This document shows positions 1 through 12,500 of a stretch of 39,035 nt of DNA, piece by piece. Position numbers and translations under genes: made by a program. Within the stretch, counting starts at the first letter, position 1, and each line of letters opens with the position of its first letter. The stretch spans positions 13,726-52,760 of the forward strand of contig JAHBMJ010004776.1 of assembly GCA_018398765.1 (NCBI GenBank), written 5' to 3'. Source of the DNA: Chromera velia (Eukaryota; Sar; Chromeraceae). The notes under the pieces were generated by a model. It saw nothing but the letters and a program-made list of their open reading frames with translations. It did no database searches and had not been told where the DNA came from.

Positions 1-121
1 ATGAATGCCAGTGATGCATGGATATCATTCAAGAGATGCATGTTTGTGTTGTGCTGGGTTGATAGGTATGTTTATAGTTGATACATACCTTGCCACCATT
101 GGCCGATGCTTAGACCGATAC

Positions 122-3100
122 TCAATCGAATTTGACTTGGGGGCTCCTAAGGAGATCGGGGAGTCCTGTCTGTAGGAATTGAATGACCTCCTTCGGTGCG
201 CTGAGGGGAACGGAGACCCCCCCGAGGCCGGAGCGGTCGTCCTGCAATCATAATATTTCATAGTCAATCCACTCGTCTCCACTTCTTCCTTCATTTGCTT
301 ATTGCCCTGCAAGTCGCCACTTCTTTCGCTCATGCGCATGTCTGCCCTGGTCATCCATAAATCCAACCAACCATCCATCCACACTTCGATAAGTGTATTA
401 ATTCCCGATCCATTTGCGTCCTGGTGGGTTCCATCTTGGGAACATGAGTTTACCAAGATGGTCGCATTAACAAACAGCCCAGGTCAGATATTCGATTAAG
501 CACAAGGATAGCCATATGTCTGAAGAAAAAAAGGGACCGGGCATCCATTTCTTTACCATTTGAGTCGGATCAAAGTTTTCCACTTTTTCTTTTTCAGAGT
601 TGCGGACAACGAATTGCAATCTCGTCGTACTCACTCACCTGTGAAGGGAGTGTGATCCTCTACAGGGGCAGGGGATCCCTCCGCGCCCACATTCTCTCCC
701 CCCCCCCCCCCCCNNNNCCCCCCCCCCCGTCCTCACACCCAGGGCCCCCCTCGACCTGACTGAGACCCTCGAGACCCGGCAAGATTCCGCGAGCAGCTGC
801 CGAGGCTCTCCTCGTCCTCGTTGTCTGACCCCCGCCTCCCCCCTCAGCGCCCTCCACTGCCTCATCCAACGGTACCAACTCATCCAGCATCGCCACTTGG
901 TTGCTGGAAGGATCACAGAGGGAGAAAGGGAGAGAGAGAATGGTGACAGGGAGACGAGGGTGATCGAAAGAGAATAAGAGAAGAGGGGTCCTTCAAAGAA
1001 CTCAGAATCCCACAACGCAATCATACGCGCGACGACATCAGGACCGAATGGACTAACGCATCGTCCTACACTCCAATTCTCTGGTCAGTCTTTTCACACC
1101 AGACTCTGCACTAAGCTGGGTTGGCCTGAAGATAAAGATGAATAGAGCAACAGGACTTTCCGTACCACCAGAATAATCGAATTCTGTCAGGGAGAGACAC
1201 AGAGAAAAACATGGAGAGAGAAAGAGACACAGAAACGCATGGACGTCCTTGCCCTCCGTGACCGAAAGAAAAAAAGAGTCAAAAGAGATAAGAGACGTAC
1301 AGCAAAATAATCTGCAGAGCCTTTGCAACTGCTTTTTGAGACTTTTGCAGGTGTTGAACCTCTGCGAGTGCTTCTTTGACCTGCATTCATCCACACACAC
1401 ACACACACTTATCATCAGAGCTGACACAGAGCATTGACATGCACCCAATAGAGAGACACTGAGGGAGAGAAAGATGGAGAGAGAGTGTTGTGCTAAAAGA
1501 GTTTGACTTCTTTGTCTCTTGATTCCTTTTTGCCGGACCACGACTGTGCCCAAACAATTAACAGATATGTGGGTATCAGCATGCTTCTTTTATTCTGTTT
1601 TTTCTCCTCCATTTCTCTGCTCCTCTTTAACGACCACCCGACTGCCCCGAAGAAAGATCTCAACACAAAAGGTGTTTTTACACAACACTACGAGAGAACA
1701 GACAGACCCTTTTCTCCGATCTTTTTTCCCTCTCTTCTCGTGCCTGTGTTTTTTCTTCATCCGTGCGCCTGCTCTCCGCCTCCTCGGCATCGTCCTTCCC
1801 TATCAGGAGACTGTCCATGCGGCTGCATGCGGGAATGGATGCAAAAAAGATAAACGTCCAGAGAAAGAAGATGGACATGAAGTGGACATGGGGGTGGTCG
1901 GTGGACATGAAGTGGAATTTATGGTCAGCAAAATTAGCATCTAGTCAAGATTACACAGACACTCACTCGTTCCATCCGCACAGCAGCCAACCGAAGAGGA
2001 GCCGCACACACGAAAGAAAGGGAAACCCAGGATGGAATCGGCGCCCTCAAGAAGGAAGAAAGAAATGAATGATGAAACAAAGAAGAAGAGAACCAAACAC
2101 GCAATGACCTGTAGTGCCCAATGAAGGCGTTGACTGCCAAGAAGAGACGCCCACTTGGGTCTTCTCCTTCGTCCAAACCCCCCCCTGTCCTCTCTCTGTC
2201 CCTCAGGTCTCTGTCTCTGTTGCCGCCCTGTTCGAGCTTCTCCTCATCAGACAGGGGTCCTCCTTCAGCTCCTTCCTCTGCCTGCAGAACGTGCTTATCC
2301 CTCGAACCCCTTCTGTCTCTGTCTGTGCGGGAGGGTTGGTCGCCTTCCAGAGACGCCCGTTTCCGTCTGCAACCATCGGAGAAACATACAATTGCCCTGA
2401 TTCCGTCCTCAACCACTTGATTAGTGTCACAGTGAGGAGTCCTGGAAATGCTTTTGCAGGCACTGTGATTTCCGTATATATTCACTTCGTGACTGTTCCT
2501 GTCTGAAGCGGCGTCTATGCACATTTGTTTTCTTGCGTGTGTCACAAAGGCACCTGCATGAGTGCTCTTCAGCGACACGGAGAAAGCCCAAAAGTAAGTT
2601 GAACGAAGGGCATGGCCTGCAGGGAATCCAAACAGGTAGATTGAAAACAAAACTTCGACATGAAGTTGCATCGCCAGGCCTTAGCCGATAACGGAATCCA
2701 ACGCACCTTTGTTCCTTCCTTCCGAGGTCTTCCTTGAGAGCCTTGACGATCGTCGATCTGCTCACCGTCTTGATCTTCTCTCGCGCTTTGTCGTAGGCCG
2801 CACAGCGCACGAGACCCAAAAAGTTTTTGATCGGACAGACAGAATCCTCCGAGATAGACGCCTCCTCCTGCAACAGGACCAAAGCAATCACGATTCTCCA
2901 ACGGCATTTTGTATCACACAAATCCGAAAAACACGTCTGACTATCTGAGTGGCTCTGTCAAATTGAGCAGGCTGATCGGAAAGCAGGCACTTGCGAAGGA
3001 GGGATGACGAAAAGCAATGAAAGGAAAATGCAAATGCTGAGAGAAGATATGACTCCTGACCTCAAGAAGAATGTTCAGAACTCTCTCTCGCACCCTCGCA

Positions 3101-3167
3101 CTGAGACCATACCTGGAAGACAGCAGAAATGAGGTCAGGGAAGAAGAATGGTACACATTGAAAAGAC

Positions 3168-3198
<31 letters not shown>

Positions 3199-5079
3199 GG
3201 CCCATGTCGTCTCGAGTCTTTCCGCTCTCCTTCCCCCGGTGCCGTGATTCCTTCTTTTCCGATGAGGTGAGATGAAGCACGCAGTCCCGTTGACTTTCTC
3301 TCAGCTTCAAAGTGACTCTCTGGCCAGATGATAAAAACAAACAACGTCTTCGCATGGGCTCAAGCCTTCACATGTATCACTTCACTTCACATGATTTCAG
3401 ATTCAAACGATGGCAAACTACCACAAACACAGAACAAAACACCGTCAACTAACCTCCATCTGAGGCAGGAGAAGGTGAGGTTGTGGAGAAGGTCGAGGAA
3501 CAGATTTTTGGCCACCGAGGTTTCCTCGACTACCTTTTTCACCTGCACACAGAAGTACCGCACAGGCACATTCCCATGCATGCTTTCACGCCTTGTATTC
3601 AAACGTTTTGCTTGTGTCCCGCGCTACCTGGAAGACCTCTCTGAAGCGCCATCGTGAAATTCAGGGGAGAAGTGGACGGTCTGACATAACCTCAGAGAGA
3701 TGAAAGGATACACAAGGAAGCCAACAGCTGTGCAAACCCAGAAAAGCCAACGGAGGAACAACAATTGAGGCCATGCGTACCAGAGGGAGAACCAAACTTA
3801 GACAACCATGAATTCGCGCAAGGAGACTCACTCTCATTCTATTGGAGTAAAATCAGAAAGGCTAAGGGAGGCCTACAAGCTCATGCACCCACCGACCTCA
3901 GCGTAGGCGTCAATGATGATGGCTAGGAAGAAGTTGAGAAGGATGAAGAAGCAGACGACCGCGAAGAAAAACAGATAGATCACCGACAGCGTTTCGGTTT
4001 GCGAGTATGTCTCTGCATCCCAGGGCCTGCAATCGTCGCGGTGCATCATTCATTCATTCAATCATTCATTCATTCGTTCGTTCGTTCATCCATTCATTCA
4101 TTCACTCACTCACTCATTCATTCATTCATTCATTCATTCATTTACTTATTCATATTTTCCTTTGCTTGGGAGCACAGAGAAAATCAGTTTGGCTGTACGC
4201 CTTGGTCCATGCTCCCGTTACGGACTGAAGCCGCCCTTCTTCCTCCTTTCCCTTTCGTCTCTCCGGCCACTTCTGTGCAGAGAGACATGCAGTCAGACAA
4301 GAACGACCGACGCACCAGTCCCCTATGAGCATCCGGAATTGGGTCCACAGGGCGTCCGGGATCGTGGAGAAGTCCTCGTTCAGGTGCCCAAAACAGAGAG
4401 TCCCCAGGTACGCTGCAGACAGACGTCACACCACACACAGACACACACACACACACACGTACACGCACACGCACGCGCACGCTCTCTCTCTCTTCCTCTC
4501 TCTCCCGCACATACTCAATCACACTGGGGGGCGTAAAAAGAAAAGGCAAGGTCCTGTATTTCCGTGTCGAAAAACGAGGAAACGGAATACGGAGAACCTT
4601 CTCCAAAAAGCAAAAGCAGACAATTATACGAGACTGACCGAATCCCATGAAAACGACAGAGAAGATGCAGAAGAAGTGGAAGAGGTCATCCAATGCCGTC
4701 AAGACGGTGTCCACCAGCAGTGCGATCTTTGGGTGGGCAGTGGTGTATAGGACCAGCCGGGCGAGGGCCAGGATGGCAAGAAACGTTCCCAGGTAGCTGC
4801 ATGAGAGTCCGTACACACGTGTTGCATTGTAAGCTTGTCTCTCGCATCATTTGACTGAGCATCGGCCAAAGAAGAGTGAGTAAGGGTAACAGAAGAGAAA
4901 AGACAGAAGAGAAAAGAAACCAGAGAGTTGATGTGAAGACAAGCCAGAACAACCACTGACTCACTCGAAGATCACGAGCTCGTCGAAGTCCGAGAGAATG
5001 TCATCCGCAGCCCTGCAAACAGAGAGACCCAAAGAGAGAAAAAAAGTCGGATACAAAGACACATACTTGCAACCCACAA

Positions 5080-5120
<41 letters not shown>

Positions 5121-5520
5121 CACACACATATCGACACTGAAAGCGGAAGAGAGAAAGAGAGACAAAGACAGACAAAGACAGACAAAGACAGACAAAGACA
5201 GACAAAGACAGACAAAGACAGACAAAGACAGACAAAGACAGACAGACAGACAGACAGACAGGCAGACAGACAGGCAGACGGACAAACAGACAGACAGCCA
5301 GAAAAGTACCGTGTGCTTTTGACATGGCCTCAATGTATGTTCCTTTTCATTTCCCAACAGCTTTCACACGAGATAGGGCCTCCATGTTCGCTCGCCCTAC
5401 TCACCTGCCCATCTGCCAGTAGTTCTCTATCCATCTCGAGGGGTCGTCCCACGGAATTTCGATCAGCGCCCTTCCCTTCTCGTCAAAAAAACCTCTCTCA
5501 AGCTGCAAATCTCATAAATA

Positions 5521-5555
<35 letters not shown>

Positions 5556-7179
5556 CTACGTACACAACATAGAGAGCGATTCGATCAGGGAGTCAGAAGG
5601 ACGAGGAACAGGGGGGCAGAGAGAGAGAAAGAAGAAGAAGAGCGAGTAAGTATCGCGGCCCCGTCCCCTTTAATCCGTCCAGCCGACCCCCCGACCCCCC
5701 GACCGACCGACCGACCCTGGTCCTCCAGGTCCACAGCAGTGCCGTGTACGCGGCAATCGATGCGTACATTGAGAGGTCGAAGAAGGCACTCTTGACGGAC
5801 TGCTGGAAGCCCTTCAGCTGCCTCCCCTTCTTTTCCTTCCGACGGCACAGGATCTTCGCAAACGCCGAGTACACTCTGCAGGAAGGCATGCATCAAATTC
5901 GTGCAGTTGCAAGATCCCTGCTTGACACCTGATCCCGCTACCCCTTTTTCTCCCTTTCTGCCTTCCTCTTCGGCTTTCCGGTCTATCTCTTGACTAGTCG
6001 TCCCGCTTCTTAAAACGACAGAAACGGTCAGCTGCCAGCTCTCTGAAAAAAAAAGCTGACATGCAAAGACGCAAAGGAGAAGCAATTCCCCATCCTTACC
6101 TGAGAAAGCTCCAGCCCCCTGCGAGCAAGCAGAGGCAGAAGACGAAAGCCGAGGTCACATTGTAGATCACTCGTTGCCGTCCTGTCATCCTGTCGAAAGA
6201 TTTGATCACCGTCTCATCGTGCTGCACGCCCCCTGACGTCACTGTGTACGTGATGTCGATGATCGTCACTGCAGATCAAAAGTGGAGAAGACAGGGAAAA
6301 CGAATTCTTTGTTCACACGCTGTGAAAGAAAAGAATATCGCATTGATAATTCATTCGCATAGTCTCTTACTTTGCATACTCATGATGCTATCTGTTCATT
6401 TGTGTGTGGAAGAACTTCATTCCGGCACTCGATGTTCAAACTCAGAAAGGAAAGGGACCATCGCTGATCTTTTGGAAAGAGCATCTTGCAAACGTCAAGA
6501 ATTTTTCGTTCGTCATCGGCCCTCTGTTCGTCCGTCCCTCCAAAGCGCAGAGTGCCGTTAGCATATTCGTTCGTTTTTTTTCTCTCAACGAAACCAGCCA
6601 AGAGTTTTAACGCCCACGACAGAGCCCAGCATTCAAGTGCTTTGTTGAAGATAGAAGGTAGAAAATGTTCCAATGCGATTCACGAAATGTCTGGGTGAAA
6701 CAAAAGGGAGAGCAACGATTCATACGATACTTTGCCCGTGCAGTCCCAGGATGTGTGGAATAAGGGCTCCATAGACACTTAAATGATCGAATCAGATGCT
6801 TGAATTACAGAGGGAAGAGCGGGGCATCAACAGAAAAAAAGACAGGAAAGAATGAAAGGGCCCGGACCGGGGGATCCCGAGAACAGACGCTCCGCCTCTC
6901 AAGGGGAGGACTGACTTGTTTCAGTTTCTGCCGAAAAGAAAATTTGAATAAGCTTCAGTTTGGTGGTAGCGAGATCGATCCACTGTGTCAAAGGGACAAG
7001 CTGCATGCATACATTCAAACATACATACATGCATGCATGCATCCATGCATGCATCCAAGCGCATTTTCTGCTGCTTGTGTCGTCCATAGATTCGTTCCTT
7101 TCCTCGATTTTTCACTATGTTTGTCGATTCAGCCGTCAGCCCCTTTTTGCATCTCCAATGAATTATTCAATCAACGCAA

Positions 7180-7217
<38 letters not shown>

Positions 7218-8444
7218 AACAAACAAACAAACAAACCAACAAAGAAATGAAGTCACTTCCCATCTCTTTGTGCGAAAGGAGTCGAGGACGCTGATTAGGG
7301 GACGACTTTTTTTTTCACTTTCTCGTTTGCATGTCCTTTGAGCCCCCTACTTCGGTCCCGCCTCCCTTTTTCCCTCACTCACTAACTTCACTGTCTGTCG
7401 TGATTTCGGCAGGAAGAGGCAGCTGCACGACGCCGTCGAACATGTACGCGCTGACGATATACCACATGCTCTCCTGCAGGGATAGAAGCACACGGACAGA
7501 CGCGCAAGTCTGGATCTTTCATGTGATGCAAATTTGCAAGCTAGTCACCTCTTAATTGACCCCTTTCGCTGATTGTTTCGTTTACACTCCTTGTTTCTCT
7601 CTGCCTCACGACGCTTGGCAAGGCAAAAAAAGGAAGAGGATGACAGGAAAGGAAAGGCGGGAAAGGAGAGGGAAGTGATTGGTCGACCGACCTGCAGCTC
7701 GATGGGCAAGAAGGAGAAGTGGGCGCTCGTATTGAAGGACTCTCTGTCGACGCACGCAAAGTTGGTATGGCCCTGCAGGCAGGCACGCACGCAGGCAGGC
7801 AGGCAGGCACGCACGCAGGCATGCAGGCACGCAGGCATGCAGGCACGCAGGCACGCACGCAGGCAGGGAGGCAGACAGACAGACAGACAACACAGAACAG
7901 AAATGTACGCAATCCTGTGAAGGAGTTTTGTCACTGGCAGGTGGGTCTCTTGTGCAAATTCACAAATCATTCCGAGTTCCGCCTCCTTGATGAAATTATG
8001 ATGATTCTGTCTCTGCCTCCTTGACCTATTCTTTCTCTATTTTTCCTACCTGACTGTTAATTCTGCATCACTTCCACTTCCTCTCTTCCCTGTTCTTGCT
8101 TGATTTCTTGTTTCCTTTCGGGCTGCCTTTTTTTCTTTCTTCAGTTCTTCCTTTCTTTTTCATTTTGTGGCGTCTGAGCTTTGCCTTCCAGTCTGTTTCA
8201 GTTTTGTTCTGCCTCTCACGGAGGACACAGACTTTCGTTCCATGTTGCACTCGACTTGCTCAGTTTCCTCTTGTTCCCCCTGCCCTTTTCTCGCCTCTCC
8301 TCGCAAGTCGCGTCTCGAGCTTTCTCTTCTGAACTAGATATGCAAAAGACCCCTGCAGGCACTCACCCTCAAGTCTCCAGGTACCCCTTCTGAGAGAGAC
8401 CCCGAGAGGGAACAGTCGTAGCCGTTCAAACAAACCCTGTTGAT

Positions 8445-8475
<31 letters not shown>

Positions 8476-9268
8476 TTGTTCGAATGGGGGGTCAAAAGAT
8501 CACAAACGCACACAACAAAACAAAACAAGGAGAGAAGGATCTGGGAGCCAAAAAGTAGGCAGCAAAGAAAAAAAGAAAAGCACTGTCTCCCTTTCTCTCT
8601 CCCTCTCACTCGATCTCTCGAGCGAGCGCATGCGCAGTCACGTGTCCTCTCTTCCGTTTCTTCTTCCCCTCAACTCTACTCTAGAGAGAGCCTTCCGTCC
8701 CCTCCCAGCCGCAGACGGACTCGTCAAGGTCTTCTGCGAAGTTTCTCTGCAGACTCTCACTGAACTTCTTCCCTCCCCTGCCGTCACTCAAAGAGGCACA
8801 CTCCACCAAGTTGCCTCTCTGCTGCCCCACCATCGGAGGGGTGAGGGCGACCTGCAGATCTAGTCAGACAGAGCGCTGACAAATTAATTTCACGAACTCA
8901 CAGACGCTCTTCGGATCTGCTGCCATCCTCAACCGGAGACATGCCACCAGAGGGAAGGGAAGACAGGGAAAACCTCAAGAGCATCAACAGCCCATGATCT
9001 GCTCTTCCAGCCAGGGGAGGAAAGAAACGTGATCTCATCAGTGAGGGCTCGTCAACTGAGCAAAGCGCAGGACTCGGAGCGAGACAGAATACGCCCGCGG
9101 GTGAGAGAAAGACGGAGAAAGCAATGCAAGGAGGCCCGTGGGCGAAGCGCACCGAAGGAAATTCAGAAACACGATGACAGAGAGCGCAACAGAAAGATTG
9201 AGGGCGCTCAGCTGCACAAACAATTTCGCGGAAGAGGTCCCCCTTACAGATCTCCGCCTTCCCTTTGC

Positions 9269-9307
<39 letters not shown>

Positions 9308-9316
9308 CGTGTGTGT

Positions 9317-9352
<36 letters not shown>

Positions 9353-9409
9353 CCGTGTGTATGTGTGTGGGTGTATGTGTGCGTGTGTGTGTATGTGTGT
9401 ATGTATGTA

Positions 9410-9444
<35 letters not shown>

Positions 9445-9473
9445 TTTATGTATGCATGTATGTGTGTGTGTGT

Positions 9474-9507
<34 letters not shown>

Positions 9508-12500
9508 CCGTGTGTATGTGTGTGTGTGTATGTGTGCGTGTGTGTGTATGTGTGTATGTATGTATGTATGTGTGTGTGTGTGTGTGTGCGTGTGTGTGTG
9601 TGGGTGCATGTGTGCGTGTGTGTGTGTGTGTGTTGCTCACACACACTGTGTGTGTGTGTTTATATGTGTGTGAGCAACACACACAGAGAGAAAGAGGACA
9701 AAGACGAACGCACCGTTCCTCCTCTGTAATTCAAAACAACTGCTTCCACTTTTTCAGGAGGGGTCTCCAACAATGCTGACGCGCCTCCGTTCCCCTCCGC
9801 GAGCGACCCCAGTAGATCGCGAATCCTATGCACGGTCTCATCCTCACTTGTCGCCTCCACGGGAAGAGAATACCCTCCTGTACATGAAGAGGCAGGCATG
9901 CAGTCAAAGAAAAACACACCATTCAATAAAAATTACTGGTAGAAGCAGACACATCTCAGCTCGTTGTCTTCAAAGAAAAAGCATGAAGAGAAAAGGACGG
10001 CGCGACATTCTCTTGTTCATTAATTCACCTCTCTCTCCCAAAACCGACCTCTCACAAGGTCCTTGAGGGAAAGAGAGGAGGCCATCATGGCCACCACCTC
10101 ATACGCAGGAAGGGCCCTCGGAATCCAGCGGAGACCAAAAAAGAGTCCGCTCCTGTCGGAGTCACCTGCAGGAATTAAGGGAGGGGGTGCGAAAGAAGAG
10201 CGATTCTCCACGGGTGGACAGAGAGAGGAGAAAAACACTTTTGCAAAATGCATACACGCATGTAGCTGCATGGAACTGCCGCAGAAATGCAGGAACCGAA
10301 GTAGAAAAGAATGAGCAAGGCGTGCTCGCAGGTGTCGAGTGTTTCAGTTCAGACTGAATGAGAAAAGACGATGTTCCTCTCTGACTGGACACACAGAGAC
10401 GCACCACAACCACGCTCCCGCCCTTGTGTGTTTCTGTCCTTTCCGTTTCTCCCTCTTTGGAGAGCCATGGACAGGCTGACATACAGAGAGTCACCGTAGA
10501 GAATCCCGTGCATGCAAGAAGGGAAAGGCTGAACCACCCAGCAAAAAGAAGAACAAACCAACCGAGTGTCACAGTTCCACCAAAACAGTCCGACATCTGG
10601 GAGTAAGCGCCATCGATTCCTGCAAACGCGCAGACAGACACACAGACACAAGTTCGTCGGACTCTCCAATTTTTCCCGCCAGGGTCGGAAGGAAGAAGAG
10701 AGAATGGCCGAGGGGGAACAAGTAAACGGAATTGGTGAACGTGTGAGTAAGTCAGTGAATGAATGGTCGAACGAAGCGACGAATAAGCATCCGTTTCCTG
10801 GGCAACCGGAGCTGGCCAGCTTTCGTACCAGCTAGTGACATTCGGTTTACGTTCTTTCTCTTGTCTTCTCCTTTAGTTGTTCCCACTCACTCCCGTCTCT
10901 CCCTCTTTGAGACTCCAACAAAGGCATCATCTTCCGACCAACAAACAGGAAAATTAAGAGAAGGAAGCCACTGACCCACCAGTGGACCCGACGTGTGTGG
11001 GATTGGAGACTGTCTCGATCGCCTCGCCGTCGAGGAAGAAGGTTGTCGTGTCTCTGTCGTGCACCTGCACACAGAGGAAGATGTTGGTAGAACTTCTAGA
11101 AGCAAGACATAGGTGCGGACACCCGCACAGAAAAGAGCAACACGGAAGGACGGGTCAATCAGACAGACAGACAGACAGGAGAACAGAGAGACGGATAGAA
11201 AGATAGGTGGATACAGAGACAAATAGAACGTACGGAGGGAAGAAACAAAGAAGCAAAAGAAGAAAGGTGAGACACAGAGACAAGAAACCTCCCGGAGGGA
11301 CCTGTTGACTCACAATTCCGTAGTGGTGCCAATTTCCATCCGTGACGCTCCACATGTTTTTGGAAGAGTCTGTCACTCTCTGATACGTTCTGTCGGACCA
11401 CTCGCTTAGACTCCACGTGGAAGCAACAGAAGACCCTGTGAAGAAGGAAGGAAAAGAAGAGGGACAACCTCAAAGCCTCACCCTTGACGTTCATACCCTC
11501 AAGTCTTGTTGTTTAGTGCTTTTCAAAAGATGCGGAAGCCAAAAAGACTGAAACGAACTTCGGGCCAGGACGAGACAGAAACCAACAGTTAGACCTGTGC
11601 TTTCTTTCTCGCTTTTTGATCCCATTTTGATCCCCAAACAAAACTGGTCAAGCCAACCCGATGAGCGCCTCTCTCCCTCATCTCGTTCCCCGCTGAAACC
11701 GTCACAGAGACTCTCATTCCCCTCCATCCTTCACTCACTCACTCACTCACTCACTCACTGACTGACTGACTGACTGACTGACTTACCTCCAGAGTTCAGA
11801 ACTCCCAACCGACGGTTCAGGTGGGCACCGTAGAGAAACCCCGCAGGAGTCAACTCCCAACAGCTTGAGAAGGTCGTCGACTGAAAAGGGAAAAGAAAGA
11901 AAAAGACGACGAACAATCACGAGGTCACTCAATTGGCACACACGTTTTTCCATCTGTCTGTGTAATTCTTTGTGAATGGACATCAATCAATGCCTGTCTC
12001 CAACTAAAAAGACCCAGAGATTTCACTGATCACTGAACGAAGGCCTACAGATTCTTTGTTGCTGCCGTTCGTTTTGTAGTAGTTGTTCTTTTTTATTCAA
12101 CCTAGATTCCCATTCCAAAACGGACAAATGAGACTGAGTTTAGCACCCTGATTTTCGGAAGGAAGAGAGAAGCAGAGATCTTCGAGAAATCGAAAGAGAA
12201 GATTCGGCCAGGGTGGATTGTCTATTCAACAAGTCGGACCAATGAACAGATGGATAGATATGTGAAATGGGATGATGCGGAAGAGAGCTGCCCTGCCACA
12301 CTGCTGGGAGGAATGTGAAGAGAGGTCGGCCTAGCATTCCCGTGCAGCCGTTGATCTGTTTTGTCTTTCTTTCACTCGATTGCTATGTAATCTAACCGTC
12401 TCTTTCCCTCCCCTCCCTCTTCCTGACGTCTGTCGTGCCGGCCAAAGTCTTTTTGATAATGGAGAAGTCTGAGAAGGGCGTTCTGATGAAGACGCTGATC

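Larger units (their letters stand above)
3893..6268 (-). other. Polycystin channel core, S2 to S6
   Basis: Exons 6100-6268 to 3893-4026 encode the transmembrane core. The order is the end of the TOP domain (ITYTVTSGGV), S2 (VIYNVTSAFVFCLCLLAGG), S3 (FFDLSMYASIAAYTALLWTW), a connector, S4 (YLGTFLAILALARLVLY), S5 (DDLFHFFCIFSVVFMGFAYL), and the pore loop. The pore runs FSTIPDALWTQFRMLIGDW, closely paralleling the known polycystin-2 pore helix and L-G-D filter with the Gly-Asp pair kept. S6 is SVIYLFFFAVVCFFILLN then FFLAIIIDAYAEV. Only one arginine is obvious in S4, as expected for weakly voltage-dependent polycystins. The large intron between the pore and S6 exons holds the (ATTC)n repeat. Confidence 0.88.

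Noticed and set aside
5157-5292. Regular short repeats resembling an array (CRISPR-like at a glance)
   Set aside because: Units are contiguous 10-mers and 4-mers with no unique spacers, in a eukaryotic intron; a minisatellite.
9029-9779. Long ORFs on both strands (about 210-250 codons) of Cys/Val and His/Thr repeats
   Set aside because: They are translations of the (TG)n/(CA)n array in a channel-gene intron; no family features.
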